Source of the DNA: Cellulophaga fucicola
GTDB lineage: Bacteria > Bacteroidota > Bacteroidia > Flavobacteriales > Flavobacteriaceae
Direction of reading: 5' to 3'
Length of the DNA stretch: 64,000 bases
Assembly (NCBI RefSeq): GCF_900119145.1
Contig: NZ_FPIY01000002.1
Location: 62,001-126,000, forward strand
Made by a program: the position numbers and the translations under genes. This document shows, one piece after another, positions 61,311 to 64,000 of the stretch. Under the pieces are notes generated by a model. That model was not told the origin of the DNA. It did no database searches and saw only the letters and a list, made by a program, of their open reading frames with translations. Numbering within the stretch: position 1 is the stretch's first letter; each line of letters begins with the position of its first letter.

Positions 61311-62537
61311 ATGATGATACATTCCCAATCCATCCAGAAAATTAAAAAAGTTGCTTTTAGTCTACTAGTAGGCTCATTAATTGTTTCTTGTGGTTCTTAC
61401 CAAGAGGCTTCTTATTACGATAATGACGGTATTTATTCTACTGGCACTAGACAACAAGTCACAGAAGCTGAAGCTGCACCTAACAACCAAGCTAACGAGT
61501 ACCAAGATTACTTTAGCCAACAGGCAAATGAGTATGGTGCTATTTTAGATGGTGAGGTTTTTACAGATGTAGACGAATATTATAGTGATGCAGATGTACA
61601 AGATGACAATATAGCAAATAATTACAACGGAAATCCAGGATGGGGAGATAACCCAACACAAATAAGCATTAACATACACGACAACGGTTGGAATAATTAC
61701 GGTGGTTTTTATGATCCATGGGGATATGGGTACGGAAACTTCGGGTATTACAATTCATGGAGAAGTCCTTGGGGATGGAACAACTGGGGATATAGAGGAT
61801 ACAACAACTTTGGTTGGGGTGGATTTGGTTACAGCTACGGATGGGGCAACCACTACTACAATAGAAGATTTTACAACCCTTACTACGGGGGTAGATATTA
61901 TAATAACTACGGTAGAAACTCTTATACCTATAACAATAGCAGAAGAGGTCGTTATGACAACGTTATTTACGCAAACAACAGAAACACATATGCACGTTCT
62001 AGTAGATCTAACTTAAACACAAGTACATCTAGATCTAATGTAAGTTACAGATCTGGGAAGTCTGCAACATCATCAAGAAGCAACACAAGCTACAGAAATT
62101 CTGGAACATACAGTAACCGATCTAATGTTAGCGCAGATGGCATAGACCGTAATAGATCTTACAGAACTAGCCGAAGCACAAGAACACAACCTAGATATAG
62201 CTCATCTAGAAGTAACACATATAACAGAGGAACATCTACTTCTGCTAACAGAGGCTCAACATACAGTCGCAGCAACTCTAGCAGCACTAGACCAACATAC
62301 AGAACATCTTCTAGCTCATCTAGATCTAATTCTACGTACTCTAAACCATCATCATCTAGAAGCACTGGAACTAGCACAAGAAGCTCTGGAACAACAACTA
62401 CAAGAAGTAGTAGTTCTTCTTCTAGATCATCATCTGCAGGTAGATCTTCTTCATCTAGTAGTAGGTCATCTTCTAGCGGAAGGTCATCTTCTAGTAGTAG
62501 ATCTTCAGGCGGTAGATCATCTGGCGGTAGAGGGTAA
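61311..62537 (+). CDS. Lipoprotein with Gly/Tyr-rich and Ser/Arg-rich low-complexity regions
   Basis: A 408-residue lipoprotein (Cys27 in GSLIVSCGSY; the second Met could also start). Residues about 30-120 are acidic and rich in Tyr, Asp and Asn. About 126-205 is a Gly/Tyr/Trp/Asn-rich stretch (WGYGYGNFGYY, WGWNNWGYRGY), and about 225-408 is almost entirely Ser, Arg, Thr and Gly with runs of SRSS and SSGRSS. No folded domain is evident. The protein is predicted to be disordered and strongly basic at the C-terminus, possibly interacting with surface polymers or nucleic acid. The gene lies 40 bases before an outer-membrane protein gene. Confidence 0.8.
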   Translation: MMIHSQSIQKIKKVAFSLLVGSLIVSCGSYQEASYYDNDGIYSTGTRQQVTEAEAAPNNQANEYQDYFSQQANEYGAILDGEVFTDVDEYYSDADVQDDNIANNYNGNPGWGDNPTQISINIHDNGWNNYGGFYDPWGYGYGNFGYYNSWRSPWGWNNWGYRGYNNFGWGGFGYSYGWGNHYYNRRFYNPYYGGRYYNNYGRNSYTYNNSRRGRYDNVIYANNRNTYARSSRSNLNTSTSRSNVSYRSGKSATSSRSNTSYRNSGTYSNRSNVSADGIDRNRSYRTSRSTRTQPRYSSSRSNTYNRGTSTSANRGSTYSRSNSSSTRPTYRTSSSSSRSNSTYSKPSSSRSTGTSTRSSGTTTTRSSSSSSRSSSAGRSSSSSSRSSSSGRSSSSSRSSGGRSSGGRG

Positions 62538-62577
62538 ACTATAAAATTTAATAAAGAAATAACTAAAAACTCAAAGG

Positions 62578-64000
62578 ATGAAAAATTACATCGTCTTAGC
62601 GTTTGGGCTGGTATGCTCTATGGCTACTGCTCAAAATATAAATGACGCATTACTATATAGTCAGCAAAACACACAGGGAACAGCGCGTTATCAAGGAATG
62701 AGTGGTGCTTTTGGAGCTTTAGGAGGAGATTTATCTGCCCTAAATATTAACCCTGCTGGTGCTGCAGTTTTTAACAATCACTTGTTCTCTGCAACCCTAT
62801 CTAACTACAATAAAAAAAATAGTTCTAATTATTTTGGAACCAATAGAGAGTCTAAGGAAAATTACTTAGAAATTAATCAAGTTGGTGGAGTTATGGTTTT
62901 TAAAGCCAACAACTCTAACTGGAAAAAAATTGCTATTGCTGCCAATTACGATTTAGTTCAGAATTTTGATAATAATTTTACTATTTCTGGAAATAGCAAT
63001 CAAGGTATAGACCAGTACTTTTTAAGCTATGCAGACGAAACTCCTTATGGACCTTTAAAAGTAAGAAGTGGCGAATACCTAGAAGAAGCTTATTTAGACA
63101 TTGGTAACTCTTTAGGATTTAGAGATCAGCAAGCATTTTTAGGTATTGAAGGAGGCATTATAAGCCCCGTAAGTACTAATGACAATAATAATTCTTATGT
63201 TAAAAACGCAGATTACACTACAGTAGACCAAAATTATTTTGAAAACACAACTGGTTATAACAGTAAATTTATTTTAGATTTTGCAACACAATACCAAGAC
63301 AATTTATACTTAGGAGCATCTTTAAATTTTCACAGTATAAATTACGACAAATACACTGAGTTTACAGAAACAGGCTATGCTTCTGGATCTCCTATTTCTA
63401 GAACTACTTTTGATAATTATTTACACACAGAGGGTAACGGTTTTTCTTTTGCTTTAGGAGCAATTGCTAAAGTAAACGAATTTGTAAGAATTGGAGCAAG
63501 TTACGAATCTCCTACTTGGTACAGGTTAACTGATGATACTGCACAACGTATTTCTTCAGACTTAGCTAACCCCGACATTAATTTTATCAACTTTAATATT
63601 GTAAATCTATATGAAGAATACAAAATTAAAACTCCAGCTAAAGCTACAGGTAGTTTAGCTGTAATTTTTGGAAAATCTGGATTATTGAGTTTAGATTACG
63701 GTTACCAAGATATGAGTAATGCAGAAATAAGACCAACAAATGATCCTGGCTTCGCAAGTGCTAATGAAGATATTTCTAATGAGTTAGGAGCTGTATCCAC
63801 ACTAAGATTTGGTGGTGAGTACAGAATTGATGACGTAAGCCTTAGAGCTGGTTACAGATACGAACAAAGTCCTTACCTAGACGAAGAAACTATTGGAGAT
63901 TTAAATGGTTTTTCTTTAGGGTTTGGATATTCTTTTGGTCCTAACAGAATAGATTTAGCATATAACAGAGTAGAACAAGATGTTAACAAACAATTATTTA
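62578..64000 (+). CDS. FadL/OmpP1/TodX-type outer-membrane transport protein, 3' end cut off
   Basis: The frame opens with ATG at 62578 and stays open to the window edge (474 codons visible). A signal peptide ends near SMATAQ. The mature N-terminus NTQGTARYQGMSGAFGALGGDLSALNINPAG is the mark of the OmpP1/FadL family (GGDLSALNINPA), followed by alternating beta-strands of a barrel (GAIAKVNEFVRIGASYESPTWY, LRFGGEYRIDDVSLRAGYRYE). Such proteins pass hydrophobic molecules across the outer membrane. It lies 40 bases after the Ser/Arg-rich lipoprotein gene and is probably co-transcribed. Confidence 0.88.
   Translation, partial: MKNYIVLAFGLVCSMATAQNINDALLYSQQNTQGTARYQGMSGAFGALGGDLSALNINPAGAAVFNNHLFSATLSNYNKKNSSNYFGTNRESKENYLEINQVGGVMVFKANNSNWKKIAIAANYDLVQNFDNNFTISGNSNQGIDQYFLSYADETPYGPLKVRSGEYLEEAYLDIGNSLGFRDQQAFLGIEGGIISPVSTNDNNNSYVKNADYTTVDQNYFENTTGYNSKFILDFATQYQDNLYLGASLNFHSINYDKYTEFTETGYASGSPISRTTFDNYLHTEGNGFSFALGAIAKVNEFVRIGASYESPTWYRLTDDTAQRISSDLANPDINFINFNIVNLYEEYKIKTPAKATGSLAVIFGKSGLLSLDYGYQDMSNAEIRPTNDPGFASANEDISNELGAVSTLRFGGEYRIDDVSLRAGYRYEQSPYLDEETIGDLNGFSLGFGYSFGPNRIDLAYNRVEQDVNKQLF

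Noticed and set aside
62159-62377. Leu/Val-rich minus-strand ORF opposite the Ser/Arg-rich lipoprotein
   Set aside because: It is the reverse-strand shadow of Ser/Arg/Thr codon repeats and has no signal, promoter or domain.
1-64000. CRISPR array, prophage, integrase or insertion sequence
   Set aside because: No regularly spaced repeats, transposase, integrase or phage structural genes were found; the only long repeats are the tRNA-Glu pair, the decayed gene copy and the 54-bp palindrome.

Overview
The window comes from a Bacteroidota chromosome, most likely a marine member of the Flavobacteriaceae. Supporting evidence is the low GC content, three features of the gene content (SusC/SusD pairs, AraC-type hybrid regulator remnant, GbsR-controlled RND pump), Bacteroidota promoter boxes (TTG, about 19 bases, TAnnTTTG), no obvious purine-rich Shine-Dalgarno sequences, and a core gene order (DUF1599, DoxX-like, tpiA, prmA, clpS opposite folP, dacA). 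No phage, insertion sequence, integrase or CRISPR array is visible.

Layout. 1-5605: tail of an AraC-type regulator, a long leader, and an orphan susC/susD pair closed by two hairpins. 5606-12659: a drug-efflux operon (GbsR/MarR regulator, membrane fusion protein, RND pump, outer-membrane channel, TetR regulator). 12656-18787: a DUF5916 outer-membrane protein divergent from a histidine kinase / OmpR-type regulator pair and an exported coiled-coil protein. The intergenic region carries GTTAA direct repeats spaced exactly 11 bp. 18789-32814 (minus strand): a polysaccharide utilisation locus with CBM9-like protein, GHL10-like lipoprotein, GH20 hexosaminidase, GH92 mannosidase, SusC, SusD and a second GH92, which fits a mannose- and HexNAc-containing glycan such as an N-glycan. 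33064-34862: a LytS/LytR two-component pair. 35017-42826: a planctomycete-like gene set (PSCyt1-DUF1549-DUF1553 lipoprotein, Tat-exported DUF1501 protein, Tat-exported beta-propeller, small lipoprotein, membrane protein with haem motif and leucine-rich repeats). 42823-57000: housekeeping and conserved genes (clpS, prmA, tpiA, folP, dacA, ABC exporter, truA, phosphoesterase, AraC regulator, rho). 57023-59107: a lipoprotein, a membrane protein and a heavily decayed copy of that membrane protein. 59131-64000: rpsT, two identical tRNA-Glu genes, proS, a Gly/Tyr- then Ser/Arg-rich lipoprotein, and the start of a FadL-type outer-membrane protein.

The most interesting part is 18789-42826. The glycan locus and the divergent cytochrome/DUF1501 cluster flank one LytS/LytR pair. 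They also share a C-terminal module: the GH20 enzyme and two proteins of the cytochrome cluster each end in a chitobiase-C-like plus discoidin-like region with a W-[LFV]-F-[VI]-D-E-I terminus. This suggests that one surface or periplasmic system combines glycan hydrolysis with an unexplained haem/DUF1501 activity. All functional statements rest on reading motifs in the translated sequence; no database search was run.
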